Positions 1-9,387 of a stretch of DNA of 64,000 bases are shown here, one piece after another. Location: the NCBI RefSeq assembly GCF_023516555.1, contig NZ_JAMGBD010000001.1, positions 1 to 64,000 of the forward strand. Reading direction: 5' to 3'. The translations under genes were made by a program, and so were the position numbers. Positions within the stretch are counted from its first letter, which is position 1. Every line of letters starts with the position of its first letter. This DNA comes from Sphingomonas alba (lineage in GTDB: Bacteria > Pseudomonadota > Alphaproteobacteria > Sphingomonadales > Sphingomonadaceae). The notes under the pieces are model-generated. The model saw only the letters and a program-made list of their open reading frames with translations, had not been told where the DNA came from and did no database searches.

Positions 1-1
1 A

Positions 2-37
2 CCGCCGCCGCCGCCGCCGGAGCCGGAACGCGGGTAA
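2..37 (+). CDS. 3' tail of a gene entering from the left edge (proline-rich C-terminus)
   Basis: Reading frame 2 gives a short open tail of six prolines followed by Glu-Pro-Glu-Arg-Gly and a TAA stop at 35-37. A strong plus-strand terminator follows directly, so some plus-strand gene must end here. The alternative in frame 1 is an Ala-rich tail stopping at 52-54, which cannot be excluded. The rest of the gene lies outside the window, so no function can be given. Confidence 0.35.
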   Translation, partial: PPPPPPEPERG

Positions 38-60
38 GGCGACAGGGAGCCTAAAAGGAC

Positions 61-93
61 CGGCCCGGGCGCAATCCCGGGCCGTTTCTTTTT
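61..93 (+). terminator. Rho-independent terminator
   Basis: Perfect 9-bp stem CGGCCCGGG (61-69) and CCCGGGCCG (76-84) with the 6-nt loop CGCAAT, followed by a T-rich tract at 85-93. The orientation terminates the gene entering from the left. On the opposite strand the stem is followed by a short run of T, so it may also stop the minus-strand gene ending at 98. Confidence 0.85.
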
Positions 94-97
94 GCGC

Positions 98-364
98 TTA
101 GGGTTTGCGGTCTTGCCTGGTGGCGTCGGCGACATCGCGGTCGATGCCGCTCTTGTCGCTGAAGAATGCCGCGGCGAAGAGGCCACAGCCAAGCAGAACA
201 GAGAAAAAGACGCCGAGCACGGTCGCAACAACCGTGTGCACAGAAAGGGCGCCGGTCCAGTGAAGGTAGAAGAGGGCGCCGGCGACCATCAAGACGGCAG
301 CCAGCACAATCCACTTCAGGATGCTGATAAACTCCGCTTTGGCCTGGTCGCGATCCGTCGTCAT
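98..364 (-). CDS. Small two-helix inner-membrane protein, unknown function
   Basis: An 88-residue protein. A short charged N-terminus (MTTDRDQAKAEF) is followed by two hydrophobic segments, roughly residues 16-36 and 42-67, and a charged tail. This is the topology of a small inner-membrane protein with both ends on the same side. I do not recognise a named family. It is the last gene of a minus-strand run (glnB, HTH protein, DUF3309 protein, this gene) and stops just before the terminator hairpin at 61-84. Confidence that it is a gene comes from the clean hydrophobic pattern and context, not from a motif. Confidence 0.55.
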   Translation of the reverse strand: MTTDRDQAKAEFISILKWIVLAAVLMVAGALFYLHWTGALSVHTVVATVLGVFFSVLLGCGLFAAAFFSDKSGIDRDVADATRQDRKP

Positions 365-410
365 GGCGACGATATAGGAATCGCTACAGGCGATTAAAGC
401 GGTCCCGGCA

Positions 411-566
411 CTACAGCCGGCCCATCAGCAGCAATATGACGATGACGATGAGCACCAGGCCGAGGATGCCCGACGGGCCGTAGCCCCAGTTGGCGCTATG
501 GCCCCAACGCGGCAGCGCGCCGACCAGCATCAGGATGAGCAGGATGACAAGGATGGTCCAAAGCAC
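411..566 (-). CDS. DUF3309 family small membrane protein (51 aa)
   Basis: The sequence fits the DUF3309 family: two very hydrophobic segments around a conserved Leu-Pro-Arg-Trp-Gly-His...Trp-Gly-Tyr-Gly-Pro core (residues 18-31). I place the start at GTG 564-566, because GGGAGG lies six bases upstream on the minus strand and the family is about 50 residues long. A longer reading frame upstream would add an unrelated basic leader. Family members are common in alpha- and betaproteobacteria and their function is unknown. Confidence 0.8.
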   Translation of the reverse strand: MLWTILVILLILMLVGALPRWGHSANWGYGPSGILGLVLIVIVILLLMGRL

Positions 567-631
567 AGGAATCCTCCCTTTTGTTGTTGTCGGGAGGAGT
601 AACGAGCCGTTGGCCGGAGGGTTGCGCCCGA

Positions 632-850
632 TCAGTACTGCCGGCGCTGCGCTGCGATCAGCATTCTGAGCAGCATCGCCACTGGACGCGGCACGCCAAC
701 CTTGCCTTCGAGCCACAGGCTGACCGTGGAACGACTAACGCCGATCGCGCCCGCCAAATCGCCCTGAGTCCGATAACCGAGCGTCCGCATCGCTGTCTTC
801 AACTCGTCCGGTGACATGGAGGCGAGGCGGGGGTCGGTCGCGGTCGCCAT
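632..850 (-). CDS. Small helix-turn-helix (XRE-like) DNA-binding protein
   Basis: A 72-residue protein that is almost entirely one Cro/C1-type helix-turn-helix. Residues about 16-55 contain the pattern TQGDLAGAIGVSRSTVSLWLEGK, with the turn at A-I-G-V-S and the recognition helix after it. There is no effector domain. It starts three bases after the glnB stop codon on the same strand and is probably co-transcribed with it. A nitrogen-related role would be an inference from position only. Confidence 0.7.
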   Translation of the reverse strand: MATATDPRLASMSPDELKTAMRTLGYRTQGDLAGAIGVSRSTVSLWLEGKVGVPRPVAMLLRMLIAAQRRQY

Positions 851-853
851 GGC

Positions 854-2010
<1,157 letters not shown>

Positions 2011-2014
<4 letters not shown>

Positions 2015-2838
2015 TAGGGCGGGTGATCCAGCCCGGCGGGGCTCTTCGTAAAGATCTCGCAGCCGTCATCGGTAATGCCGATCGAATGCTCGAACTGCGC
2101 TGAGAGGGATCGGTCGCGGGTGACCGCGGTCCAGCCATCGTCAAGCAATTTGCAGTCCGGTCGGCCGATATTGATCATCGGTTCGATGGTGAAGATCATG
2201 CCCGGCCGAAGCTCTGGCCCGCTGTCGGGGCGGCCGGCGTGGACGACTTCCGGCGAATCATGGAACGTGCGGCCGACGCCGTGGCCGCAGAAATCGCGGA
2301 CGACGCCGTAACGCTGCGCCTCGGCATGGCGCTGGATGGCATAGCCGATGTCGCCAATGGTGTTGCCGGGCTTTGCCTGCTCGATGCCGAGCATGAGGCA
2401 TTCATAAGTCACGTCGACCAGTTTGCGTGCCTTCAGCGGCACATCGCCGACCAGGTACATGCGGCTTGTGTCGCCATGCCATCCGTCGACGATCGGCGTC
2501 ACGTCGATGTTGATGATGTCGCCGTCCTTGAGGACCCGGTCCGACGGAATGCCGTGGCAGACCACATGGTTGATCGAGGTGCAGCAGCTCTTGGTGTAGC
2601 CGCGATAGCCGAGCGTCGCCGGAAGCGCGCCCGCCTCCAGCGTCAGCCGATGGACGATGTCGTCGATTTCCTCGGTCGTCACGCCGGGGACCACATGCGG
2701 CACCAGCGCATCGAGGATGGACGCCGCGAGGCGACCGGCGGCGCGCATGCCCGCGAAGCCTTCCGGCCCATGCAGCTTGATGACGCCGTTGCGGGCTTCG
2801 GTTCGATCCTCTGCCGAGACGGTAATATATTCGGTCAT
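2011..2838 (-). CDS. map: Methionine aminopeptidase, type I
   Basis: A 275-residue cytosolic metalloprotease that removes the initiator methionine from nascent proteins. The pita-bread-fold ligands are all visible: Asp112 (IDVTP), Asp123 (HGDTS), His186 (CGHGVG), Glu219 (FTIEPM) and Glu250 (QFEHS). His91 (INHVVCHG) is the conserved substrate-binding histidine. There is no N-terminal zinc-finger extension, as expected for a bacterial type I enzyme. It runs convergent to the nucleotidyltransferase with a four-base stop-codon overlap (CTAA), and diverges from the MoCF-domain gene with about 35 bp between the starts. Confidence 0.96.
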
Positions 2839-2873
2839 TGCGACTAAATAGGATTAGATGGCCGCAAAGTCGA

Positions 2874-3647
2874 ATGGAGGTCGGCGAGTTGGGTGAGTCT
2901 CGGGTCTGGACGGCGGCGCTTGTAGTCATCGGGGACGAGATCCTCTCAGGCCGCACCCAGGACAGGAATATCGCGCAGGTCGCGACCTGGCTGAACGTGC
3001 AGGGAATCAGGCTTGCCGAGGTGCGGGTGGTGCCGGATGTCGAAGACCGCATCGCCGAAGCCATCGCTGCATTGCGAAGCGCACACGACTATCTGTTCAC
3101 GACCGGCGGCATCGGCCCGACGCACGACGACATTACGGTGGACTCGATCGCCAAGGCGCTTGGAGTAGGCGTCGTCGTCCACCCCGAGGCGTGGGCGATC
3201 CTTGAGAAATATTATGCGGACAAGGGCGGCGTCACCGATGCTCGGCTGCGAATGGCGCGCGTCCCCGAGGGCGCCGAGCTTATTCGCAATTACTTGTCAG
3301 GCGCCCCGGGCATCCGGCTGGGCAACATCTTCATCCTCGCCGGTGTGCCTCACATCTGTGCGGGCATGCTCGATGCACTGACCGGAACGCTCGAAGGTGG
3401 CAGGCCGTTGGTGTCAGTTACCGTCGGTGCATGGGCTCCCGAAAGCGAGGTCGCGGACCTGCTGCGTCAGGCTGAGCGGGCCAATGAAGGCGTGGCGATC
3501 GGCAGCTACCCCTTTTTCAAGCAGGGAAAGGTCGGCGCCAATTTCGTCGTTCGCTCGGAAGAAGAGCAATTGGCTCGCAAGGTCGCCGGCGATCTTGAAA
3601 ATGCATTGGCGTCGGCGGGTTACGACCCGGTCGAAGGCGGGATCTAG
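2874..3647 (+). CDS. Competence/damage-inducible CinA N-terminal-like MoCF (molybdopterin-binding) domain protein
   Basis: A 257-residue protein consisting of a MoaB/Mog-like domain: VVIGDEILSGR near the N-terminus and the characteristic TTGGIGPTHDDIT about residue 80, then a C-terminal region with an FF/GKVG pattern. It lacks the CinA amidohydrolase domain, so it is the single-domain type found in many alphaproteobacteria. The ligand is unknown. Start: ATG 2874 is taken, but TTG 2889 has GGAGG eight bases upstream and is a credible alternative. The gene diverges from map and precedes tRNA-Gly on the opposite strand. Confidence 0.85.
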   Translation: MEVGELGESRVWTAALVVIGDEILSGRTQDRNIAQVATWLNVQGIRLAEVRVVPDVEDRIAEAIAALRSAHDYLFTTGGIGPTHDDITVDSIAKALGVGVVVHPEAWAILEKYYADKGGVTDARLRMARVPEGAELIRNYLSGAPGIRLGNIFILAGVPHICAGMLDALTGTLEGGRPLVSVTVGAWAPESEVADLLRQAERANEGVAIGSYPFFKQGKVGANFVVRSEEEQLARKVAGDLENALASAGYDPVEGGI

Positions 3648-3724
3648 CAACTTTTGGCAAGGGTCGCTTTCGCCCCTCGGGTTCGCCTTGGGCGATCCAG
3701 GTCGCCCCAGCCAAAAGCCCGGGC

Positions 3725-3767
3725 GCTCCAAAATTCAATCGCGCCCCGCGCGATCGAGTTTTGGAGC
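3725..3767 (-). terminator. Long hairpin at the 3' end of tRNA-Gly (probable terminator)
   Basis: Two nested perfect inverted repeats: outer arms GCTCCAAAA (3725-3733) and TTTTGGAGC (3759-3767), inner arms ATCGCGC (3738-3744) and GCGCGAT (3748-3754) with a 3-nt loop. The outer right arm is the tRNA-Gly CCA tail and discriminator region on the minus strand. Read on the minus strand, the inner GC stem is followed by GAATTTT, as in an intrinsic terminator. Confidence 0.6.
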
Positions 3768-3835
3768 GGGTAGCGGGAATCGAACCCGCGCGTTCAGCTT
3801 GGGAAGCTGACAGGCTACCATTACATCATACCCGC
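3762..3835 (-). tRNA. tRNA-Gly (anticodon CCC), CCA encoded
   Basis: On the minus strand the sequence folds as a cloverleaf: acceptor GCGGGTA/TACCCGC, D-loop AATGGTA, anticodon stem TCAGC/GCTGA around the loop TTCCCAA, and T-loop GGTTCGATTCC. The loop places CCC at positions 34-36, giving glycine (GGG codon). The discriminator T and CCA end are encoded (3762-3765). The D-stem has a non-canonical T-C pair, which I read as natural variation of this isoacceptor. Confidence 0.95.
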
Positions 3836-3875
3836 CTGCGTGAGCGCTGAGTTAGGTCGCGTCCGTCTCACCGTC

Positions 3876-3916
3876 AACAAAAGGGAACGGCGCCGCCCCC
3901 GAGGGGACGACGCCGC
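3876..3916 (-). terminator. Probable terminator of the TonB-dependent receptor gene
   Basis: Just downstream (minus strand) of the receptor stop codon, a GC-rich imperfect hairpin (about 3888-3915, arms CGGCGTCGTCCCC and GGGGGCGGCGCCG with wobble and mismatch positions) is followed by TTCCCTTTTGTTG. The stem is imperfect but long. Confidence 0.55.
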
Positions 3917-3940
3917 ATCCGACCGGCGTTGGGCCGGATC

Positions 3941-6823
3941 TTAGAACGAAATGCTCAGCGAGCCGGAAACAGTACGCGGAGCGCCGATCTGGACGAACGG
4001 CGGGTTGCCCCACGTCTGTACAGTTGTCGACGTGCCGCACGCCGGGAACGACGTCGCGTTGCAGGTCCGGCTGGACAGGGCCTGCGACAGGCCACCGCCA
4101 AACCCGCCGACATAGAACTTGTCGAACAGGTTGTAGACGTTGAGCTGGAAGTAGGTCTCCTTGAGGCCAGTGAACTTCAAGTTCAGGCGAGCATCGAGGT
4201 TGAACAGCCAGTAGGCCGGCGCCGTCGCGTCATAGACCTGGAACTGTTCAAGGCGGCCAGCCGTCGGCGTGGTTACGGCGAGGTCGCCCGCAAAGACTGC
4301 GCGGTTGTCGTCGAAAATATACCGCGGACCAGTGCGCTTGGCGGTGATGCCAAGGTCGAGGATTCCGATCGAGCCACTGGCCGAGAAGCCATAGCTGTAC
4401 TTCGGCGCTCCCGACTCGCGATTGCCGGCCGTGAAGGCGCAACTCCTGATCGCCTGCAGGGCATTGCCGGGTGCAGACAGGTCAATGTTATCGCAGGTCG
4501 TGCCCGCCGGGTTGGTTGCGGAAATCGGAATCGTGCCGATCTGGATGTTGTCCTTGATCTTGGAGTCCATCCATGAGCCGAAGGCGTAGAGAGTCAGCTG
4601 CTTGAGTGGCGACCACGCAACCGAGGCATCAACGCCCCACTTGTCGACGGTTCCGAGGTTACGGAAGACGGTCTGGTTGAGTTCCGGATCGAAAGCCGAT
4701 GCCGAACGGTCGTGGAAAATGGTTTTCCACAGACCGAGCTGCGCCTGGATAGTCGTCGTACGGTACCGAACGCCGCCGTCGAAGCTGTCGGTAGTCTCCG
4801 GATCCGGCTTCGCCTGTTCCGTGCCTTCAGGGAAGAAGAAGGCGTTGTAAAGGTTGTCCGTGCTCGGGACCGACAAGCCCTTGCCGTAGTTGGCGAAGAC
4901 GCTGACCTGTGGCGTCACATCGAAGATGAAACCGAGGTTCGGCAGGATGTCATGGTACTTCAGGACGCGGTGCCCCGGAGGCGCCCAGCCAGTCACCGCA
5001 CCGGTCGTTTCATTGAACGTGTACGGGTTGTTGGCCGCCGCGATCGCGTTGAGATCGGCATTCTGGCCGGTGCACTCGACGAAGCCCGACGCGGAGCTTG
5101 TGAAGCAGTAGTTGGTCAGGTCGCGCTTGAAGAAAGGCGCGCGAAGGCCAAGGTTCACCGTCAGTCGATCGTCGAAGAACTCGCCGCGATATTCGGCCGA
5201 GACCTGGTTGAGGATCGCCTTCGAGCGGCGGTCGCGCTTCTGCAACGTCTCATTGGCGCCGTTGAACTGGATCGTCAGCGGGTCATTGACCGGGAAGACG
5301 TCGAAGGGTTCGCCATTGTTCTTGAGCAGGCCGACTTCGCCGGACTGGCGATGGTGCGCGTCGTCGAACGTATAGGTCAGGCGGACCTGATGGTTGTCGT
5401 TGATTACGTAACGAAGGCCGGAGATGACACCGAAACGGTCGGTCTGGGTCTGGCTGGGAGCCAGGAGGAGGACCTGGTCCTTGATGTCGCCGTCGCCGTT
5501 GAGGTCGACACCGCCAAAATAGGGGTTGCCGCCGAAATAGCCCGGAACGCAGACGACGTTCGGACCCGGCGCCGCCGTGCGGCAGTCGGCACGGTTGCCG
5601 GCGGGATTTGGGTTGATGTCGAAGCCGTATTCACGGGCGATCACTGTACCGCCACCATTCGCTTTCACGTACTGGTAGCTGGGATCAACCGTCAGCGTCA
5701 GATCGTCGGTAAGCGTCCAGCGGGACTGAATACGGATGTTGCCGGTGTTCGACGGATTGTAGCGGCGATCGAACTCAGTACCGCAGGCCGCGTAATCGTC
5801 ATTGGGGTCGGCACCCGGGGCGTCCGGGCCCGTCGAGCTGCTCGGGGAATCTTGGCCGGCGGTGCCTGCGGCATTGCTCGGGGTATCGACCGTGCAAGGA
5901 TAGTTGATGTTGTAGAAGCGGTCATCGCGGCTGTCGGGATAACGATTGCCGGCATTCGGGCCGACGATGCGCGGAACCGTCGTCCAGATCGGCACCGCAG
6001 AAGTGCCCAGGTTCACAACCTTTGTCTTGTCCGTGCGCAGTGGCAGCGATCCAAAGAAGTTGTTGCGGTTCTGGTTGTAGTGGCCGGCGACCGAGATGTA
6101 GTCACCATTGCTGCCGATCGGCTGGTAGATCTTGGCGTTGTACTGCTGCTTGTCGACGACGCCATAGTTGTTGAACGGGTTGTCGTTCTTGGCGGTTGAG
6201 GCCGAGAAATAGGCGCGTGTGCCCCAGGGGCCGACTTCGCCAGTGTCAATTACCGCGAAAATGCGCCGGAAGTCGTCTTCACCGAGCGAGCCGACGACGC
6301 GGCCGCCGAACGTCTTGTACGGGTTGCGGGTACGCAGGTTGACGGTGCCGCCGACGGCCGAGGCGGTGGGGCTGTCGACGTCGGTCGTGCCGAGGTTGAC
6401 GTTGACCTGCTCGATCAGTTCGGGGTCGATCTGCTGGTTCGAGAAAATGGCGTAGTTGCCCGAATCGTTCAGCTGGATGCCGTCGAAGGTCAGGCTGATG
6501 CGCGAGCTGTCGAAGCCGCGGATGGTCAGCGTGCCGCCCGACGAGCCGTAGGCGTCGTTGTTCTGGAAGCTGACGCCCGGCACGGCGTTGATCGTGTCGA
6601 GGATCGTCTGGCCCGGGTTCTGGCGGGCGATATATTCCTGCGTCAGGACGGCCTTCGCCTTGGTCGAGTCAGGCGTGACGACGCCGCCGACCTGCTGCTG
6701 GCGGGTTGCGGTGACGACGATGGCTTCGCTCTTCTTGTCGAAGTCTTGCGAGCTGGAAGATTGGGCGAAAGCGGCGGTCGGCAGGACAGCAGCCGTCGTG
6801 CAGAGAAGGATAAGCTTTTTCAC
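3941..6823 (-). CDS. TonB-dependent receptor (outer membrane beta-barrel)
   Basis: A 960-residue outer-membrane active transporter for siderophores, vitamins or glycans. There is a signal peptide (Lys-Lys, hydrophobic stretch, cleavage after AAFA), a TonB-box-like segment (SEAIVVTATR) just after it, a plug domain with VPGVSFQNND and LTIRGFDSSRI motifs, then a large barrel ending in a terminal Phe (SLSISF), the outer-membrane assembly signal. I use GTG 6821-6823 because GGGGGG lies upstream and the signal peptide starts properly there; ATG codons at 6844 and 6850 are alternatives. The substrate is not readable from sequence and no transport partners are adjacent. A tRNA-Gly lies downstream. 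Confidence 0.93.
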   Translation of the reverse strand: MKKLILLCTTAAVLPTAAFAQSSSSQDFDKKSEAIVVTATRQQQVGGVVTPDSTKAKAVLTQEYIARQNPGQTILDTINAVPGVSFQNNDAYGSSGGTLTIRGFDSSRISLTFDGIQLNDSGNYAIFSNQQIDPELIEQVNVNLGTTDVDSPTASAVGGTVNLRTRNPYKTFGGRVVGSLGEDDFRRIFAVIDTGEVGPWGTRAYFSASTAKNDNPFNNYGVVDKQQYNAKIYQPIGSNGDYISVAGHYNQNRNNFFGSLPLRTDKTKVVNLGTSAVPIWTTVPRIVGPNAGNRYPDSRDDRFYNINYPCTVDTPSNAAGTAGQDSPSSSTGPDAPGADPNDDYAACGTEFDRRYNPSNTGNIRIQSRWTLTDDLTLTVDPSYQYVKANGGGTVIAREYGFDINPNPAGNRADCRTAAPGPNVVCVPGYFGGNPYFGGVDLNGDGDIKDQVLLLAPSQTQTDRFGVISGLRYVINDNHQVRLTYTFDDAHHRQSGEVGLLKNNGEPFDVFPVNDPLTIQFNGANETLQKRDRRSKAILNQVSAEYRGEFFDDRLTVNLGLRAPFFKRDLTNYCFTSSASGFVECTGQNADLNAIAAANNPYTFNETTGAVTGWAPPGHRVLKYHDILPNLGFIFDVTPQVSVFANYGKGLSVPSTDNLYNAFFFPEGTEQAKPDPETTDSFDGGVRYRTTTIQAQLGLWKTIFHDRSASAFDPELNQTVFRNLGTVDKWGVDASVAWSPLKQLTLYAFGSWMDSKIKDNIQIGTIPISATNPAGTTCDNIDLSAPGNALQAIRSCAFTAGNRESGAPKYSYGFSASGSIGILDLGITAKRTGPRYIFDDNRAVFAGDLAVTTPTAGRLEQFQVYDATAPAYWLFNLDARLNLKFTGLKETYFQLNVYNLFDKFYVGGFGGGLSQALSSRTCNATSFPACGTSTTVQTWGNPPFVQIGAPRTVSGSLSISF

Positions 6824-7023
6824 TAAGGGACCCCCCACGGGCATGGACACAAATTGCGCGGAAAAATCTCGAATCGCAGGTTCCGGCTATAGTCCGATTG
6901 CGACAGTAGAATGACGATTCGTTCAGCTTCGCCTATGATATTTTTGATAGCGTTGCAGCGAAGACACGCATTTGCGGCGAGCCGTTGCAAGCGGCCGTGC
7001 TAAATCATTCAAAGCATTGAAAT

Positions 7024-7716
7024 TCAAGCGTTCGCGGGAGTGTCCAGTCGCTTACCAACTGCGACAAAAACATAGATTAAGGGTGGAACCAGGATCACCG
7101 ACAGGACGACCTTGGCAATCATTTGCCCAAGGAGAAGTTCACCGATGGGGAATACGCCGTAGAAGGCGACCGAAATGAAGATCAGTGTGTCAACGATCTG
7201 GCTGAGCGCGCTCGCGACCGCCGACCTCAGCCACAACAATCTGGCGCCTTCGCTGGCCTTCAGCTTGCTGAAAATCGTTACGTTGAGGAACGTCGAAATC
7301 CCGTAGGCCAGGATGCCTCCGAGCCAGATGCGCGGAGTCCCGCCCATGATCGTCTCGAACGCTGACAAGCGCTGCGGGTCCATATCCTGGGCCGCCGGAA
7401 CCGCCAGGACGGCGATGCTGAGAAGCAGCGAGAAGATCAGCGGCACGAAGCCGATCAGCACAAGCTTGTTGGCGGTTTCCCGACCGTGCAACTCGGCGAC
7501 CGAACTTGAGGTCACGACCAGCATCAAAAATGCGAAGATGCCTGCCTCGACAGCGAGCGGGCCAAGTCCGAACGCCGGGCCAATCGCCGACAAGGGCCCA
7601 AGCGCCACCTGCTTGTTGCCAAGAACGCCGGCAATACAGACCATGCCACCGTAAAAGATGGCGAAGGCAAAGAGCGAGGGAGAGATAGCGCGGCGCGCAG
7701 CTGAATCGTTCGTCAT
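7024..7716 (-). CDS. YhhQ-family membrane protein (putative queuosine precursor transporter)
   Basis: A 230-residue polytopic inner-membrane protein with about six hydrophobic segments. The family patterns VTSSSVAELHGRETANKLV, ending the third helix, and SQIVDTLIFISVAFYG in the fifth match the VUT/YhhQ family. YhhQ in Escherichia coli takes up the queuosine precursors preQ0 and preQ1; that role is transferred by family here. I chose ATG 7714-7716; an in-frame TTG three codons upstream is possible. It is separated from the receptor gene start by about 170-200 bp, and diverges from the kinase gene at 7801. Confidence 0.85.
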   Translation of the reverse strand: MTNDSAARRAISPSLFAFAIFYGGMVCIAGVLGNKQVALGPLSAIGPAFGLGPLAVEAGIFAFLMLVVTSSSVAELHGRETANKLVLIGFVPLIFSLLLSIAVLAVPAAQDMDPQRLSAFETIMGGTPRIWLGGILAYGISTFLNVTIFSKLKASEGARLLWLRSAVASALSQIVDTLIFISVAFYGVFPIGELLLGQMIAKVVLSVILVPPLIYVFVAVGKRLDTPANA

Positions 7717-7800
7717 CGGCGGCAAGGGGTAGCGGCTTCCTTTTGACGGGCAAGGGTTTTGTTGACCGCTCCGGCCAGACGCGGCTAGGCGCGCATTCCC

Positions 7801-8793
7801 GTGAGCCAGCCTTCCCTAGACATTGTTGCGATCGGCGACGCCATCGTCGACGTTATCGCCACTTGCGATGATGCGTTCCTGGTCGAGCATGCGCTGCCCA
7901 AGGGCCAGATGCAGCTGCTCGATACGGATCATGCCAACCGCCTCTACGCGGCGATGGGCAATGCGCGGGAGACCAGCGGTGGGTCGGCGGCCAACAGCAT
8001 GGCGGGCATTGCGGCCATGGGCGGCAAAGCGGCCTTCATTGGCCAGATCGCCAAGGACCAACTGGGCGAAATCTTCCGTCACGACATGCGCGCGCTCGGC
8101 GTGCAGTTCGATACGCCCGCGCTGAACAGCGGCAGCGAACATCCGACCGGGCGCTGCCTGATCCTGGTGACGCCGGACGCGCAGCGGACGATGAACACAT
8201 GTCCCGGCGCTTCGCACCAGTTGAAGGCGGAAGCACTCGATGAGGCGCTCATCGCATCGGCCTCGATCCTGATGCTCGAAGGCTATCTCTGGGGCCCGGA
8301 ATTGCCGCGCAAAGCTATGTATCGTGCGATCGAAATCGCGCGCGCGGCGGGCCGGAAAGTCGCCTTCACCTTGTCGGAGAGCGTCTGCCTTGAAGGCCGC
8401 AGCGAGGTCTTCGCCAAGATGATTGAGGACGGCGGTATCGACCTCCTTTTCGCCAACGACCATGAGGCCATGCAACTCGCTGCCGCGCCGAGCCTGGGGG
8501 AAGCCCTGGCAGTCCTGGCCGAGAAAGTGCCGACCCTTGTGATCACGCGCGGGGCTGAAGGTGCGCTCGGCCTGCAAGACGGCGTCGGTGTCGAAATCCC
8601 CGCCATCCCGGTCGCGGAAATCGTCGATACCACGGGCGCGGGGGACCTGTTCGCCGCAGGTTTCCTGACGGCGCATTGCCGTGGCCACGACTTACGCAAA
8701 TGCCTTGAAACGGGCGCCATCGCCGCCGCGGAAATCATCTCGCATTTTGGCGCCCGGCCGGAAGCCGACCTCAAGGCGCTCGTCCAGCTATGA
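7801..8793 (+). CDS. PfkB-family carbohydrate/nucleoside kinase (adenosine kinase type)
   Basis: A 330-residue ribokinase-fold kinase. The N-terminus has the substrate-binding GDAIVDVIA; the middle has SGGSAANSMAGIAAMGG; the PfkB signature 2 DTTGAGDLFAAGFL begins at residue 276, with Asp282 the catalytic base. The family length and sequence style are those of the bacterial adenosine kinase subgroup that phosphorylates adenosine to AMP. The start is GTG 7801. It overlaps the next gene by ATGA, and the following transporter is a nucleoside permease, which supports a nucleoside substrate. Confidence 0.85.
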   Translation: MSQPSLDIVAIGDAIVDVIATCDDAFLVEHALPKGQMQLLDTDHANRLYAAMGNARETSGGSAANSMAGIAAMGGKAAFIGQIAKDQLGEIFRHDMRALGVQFDTPALNSGSEHPTGRCLILVTPDAQRTMNTCPGASHQLKAEALDEALIASASILMLEGYLWGPELPRKAMYRAIEIARAAGRKVAFTLSESVCLEGRSEVFAKMIEDGGIDLLFANDHEAMQLAAAPSLGEALAVLAEKVPTLVITRGAEGALGLQDGVGVEIPAIPVAEIVDTTGAGDLFAAGFLTAHCRGHDLRKCLETGAIAAAEIISHFGARPEADLKALVQL

Positions 8794-9365
8794 ACATCAA
8801 GCGTCTCGCGGTTTATTGCGGCTCGGCAGCCGGTTCCGATCCGCGCTTTGCGGATGCAGCGCGCGAGATGGGCGAGGCCATCGTCGAACGCGGGCTGGAG
8901 CTCGTGTACGGCGGCGGTCGACTGGGGCTGATGGGGATTGTCGCCGACACGGTGATCAATGCCGGGGGCGTCGCCTATGGCGTGATCCCGCGAGCGCTGG
9001 TCGATAAGGAGGTCGCCCATACCGGCCTCACCGACCTCTACACCGTCACGACGATGCACGAGCGCAAGGCCATGATGACGGAGCTCTGCGACGCCTTCGT
9101 CTGCCTACCCGGCGGCATTGGCACACTCGATGAGCTGTATGAAGCCTGGACCTGGAACGCGCTTGGGTATCACGCTCAGCCGTTCGCGCTTCTCAACACC
9201 GCCGGTTTCTGGACGCCATTCGTGAAGATGATGGAGCATATTTCCGAATCCGGCTTCCTGTCGAAATCGCGGCTCGACCAGATGATCGTCGCCGACACGC
9301 CGAACGAAGCCATTAATTTGCTGGACGAAGCCGCGGCGGGCGCTACCCAAGGCATGGTCTGGTGA
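8790..9365 (+). CDS. LOG-family nucleoside 5'-monophosphate phosphoribohydrolase
   Basis: A 191-residue Lonely Guy-type lysine-decarboxylase-like protein. Key motifs are visible: VYGGGRLGLMG (residues 39-49), MHERK (89-93) and PGGIGTLDEL (107-116), which hold the catalytic Arg92 and Glu115. Family enzymes hydrolyse the N-glycosidic bond of AMP or cytokinin ribotides, releasing ribose 5-phosphate. Translationally coupled (ATGA) to the adenosine kinase-type gene, it would be able to use the AMP that kinase makes. Whether the substrate is plain AMP or a modified nucleotide cannot be told. Confidence 0.92.
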   Translation: MNIKRLAVYCGSAAGSDPRFADAAREMGEAIVERGLELVYGGGRLGLMGIVADTVINAGGVAYGVIPRALVDKEVAHTGLTDLYTVTTMHERKAMMTELCDAFVCLPGGIGTLDELYEAWTWNALGYHAQPFALLNTAGFWTPFVKMMEHISESGFLSKSRLDQMIVADTPNEAINLLDEAAAGATQGMVW

Positions 9366-9387
9366 GGCCGGGGAGGGCCTCGCGTAC

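Noticed and set aside
4712-6199. 495-codon plus-strand frame opposite the TonB-dependent receptor
   Set aside because: Antisense shadow of a receptor gene with signal peptide, plug and barrel motifs; the translation has no recognisable domain.
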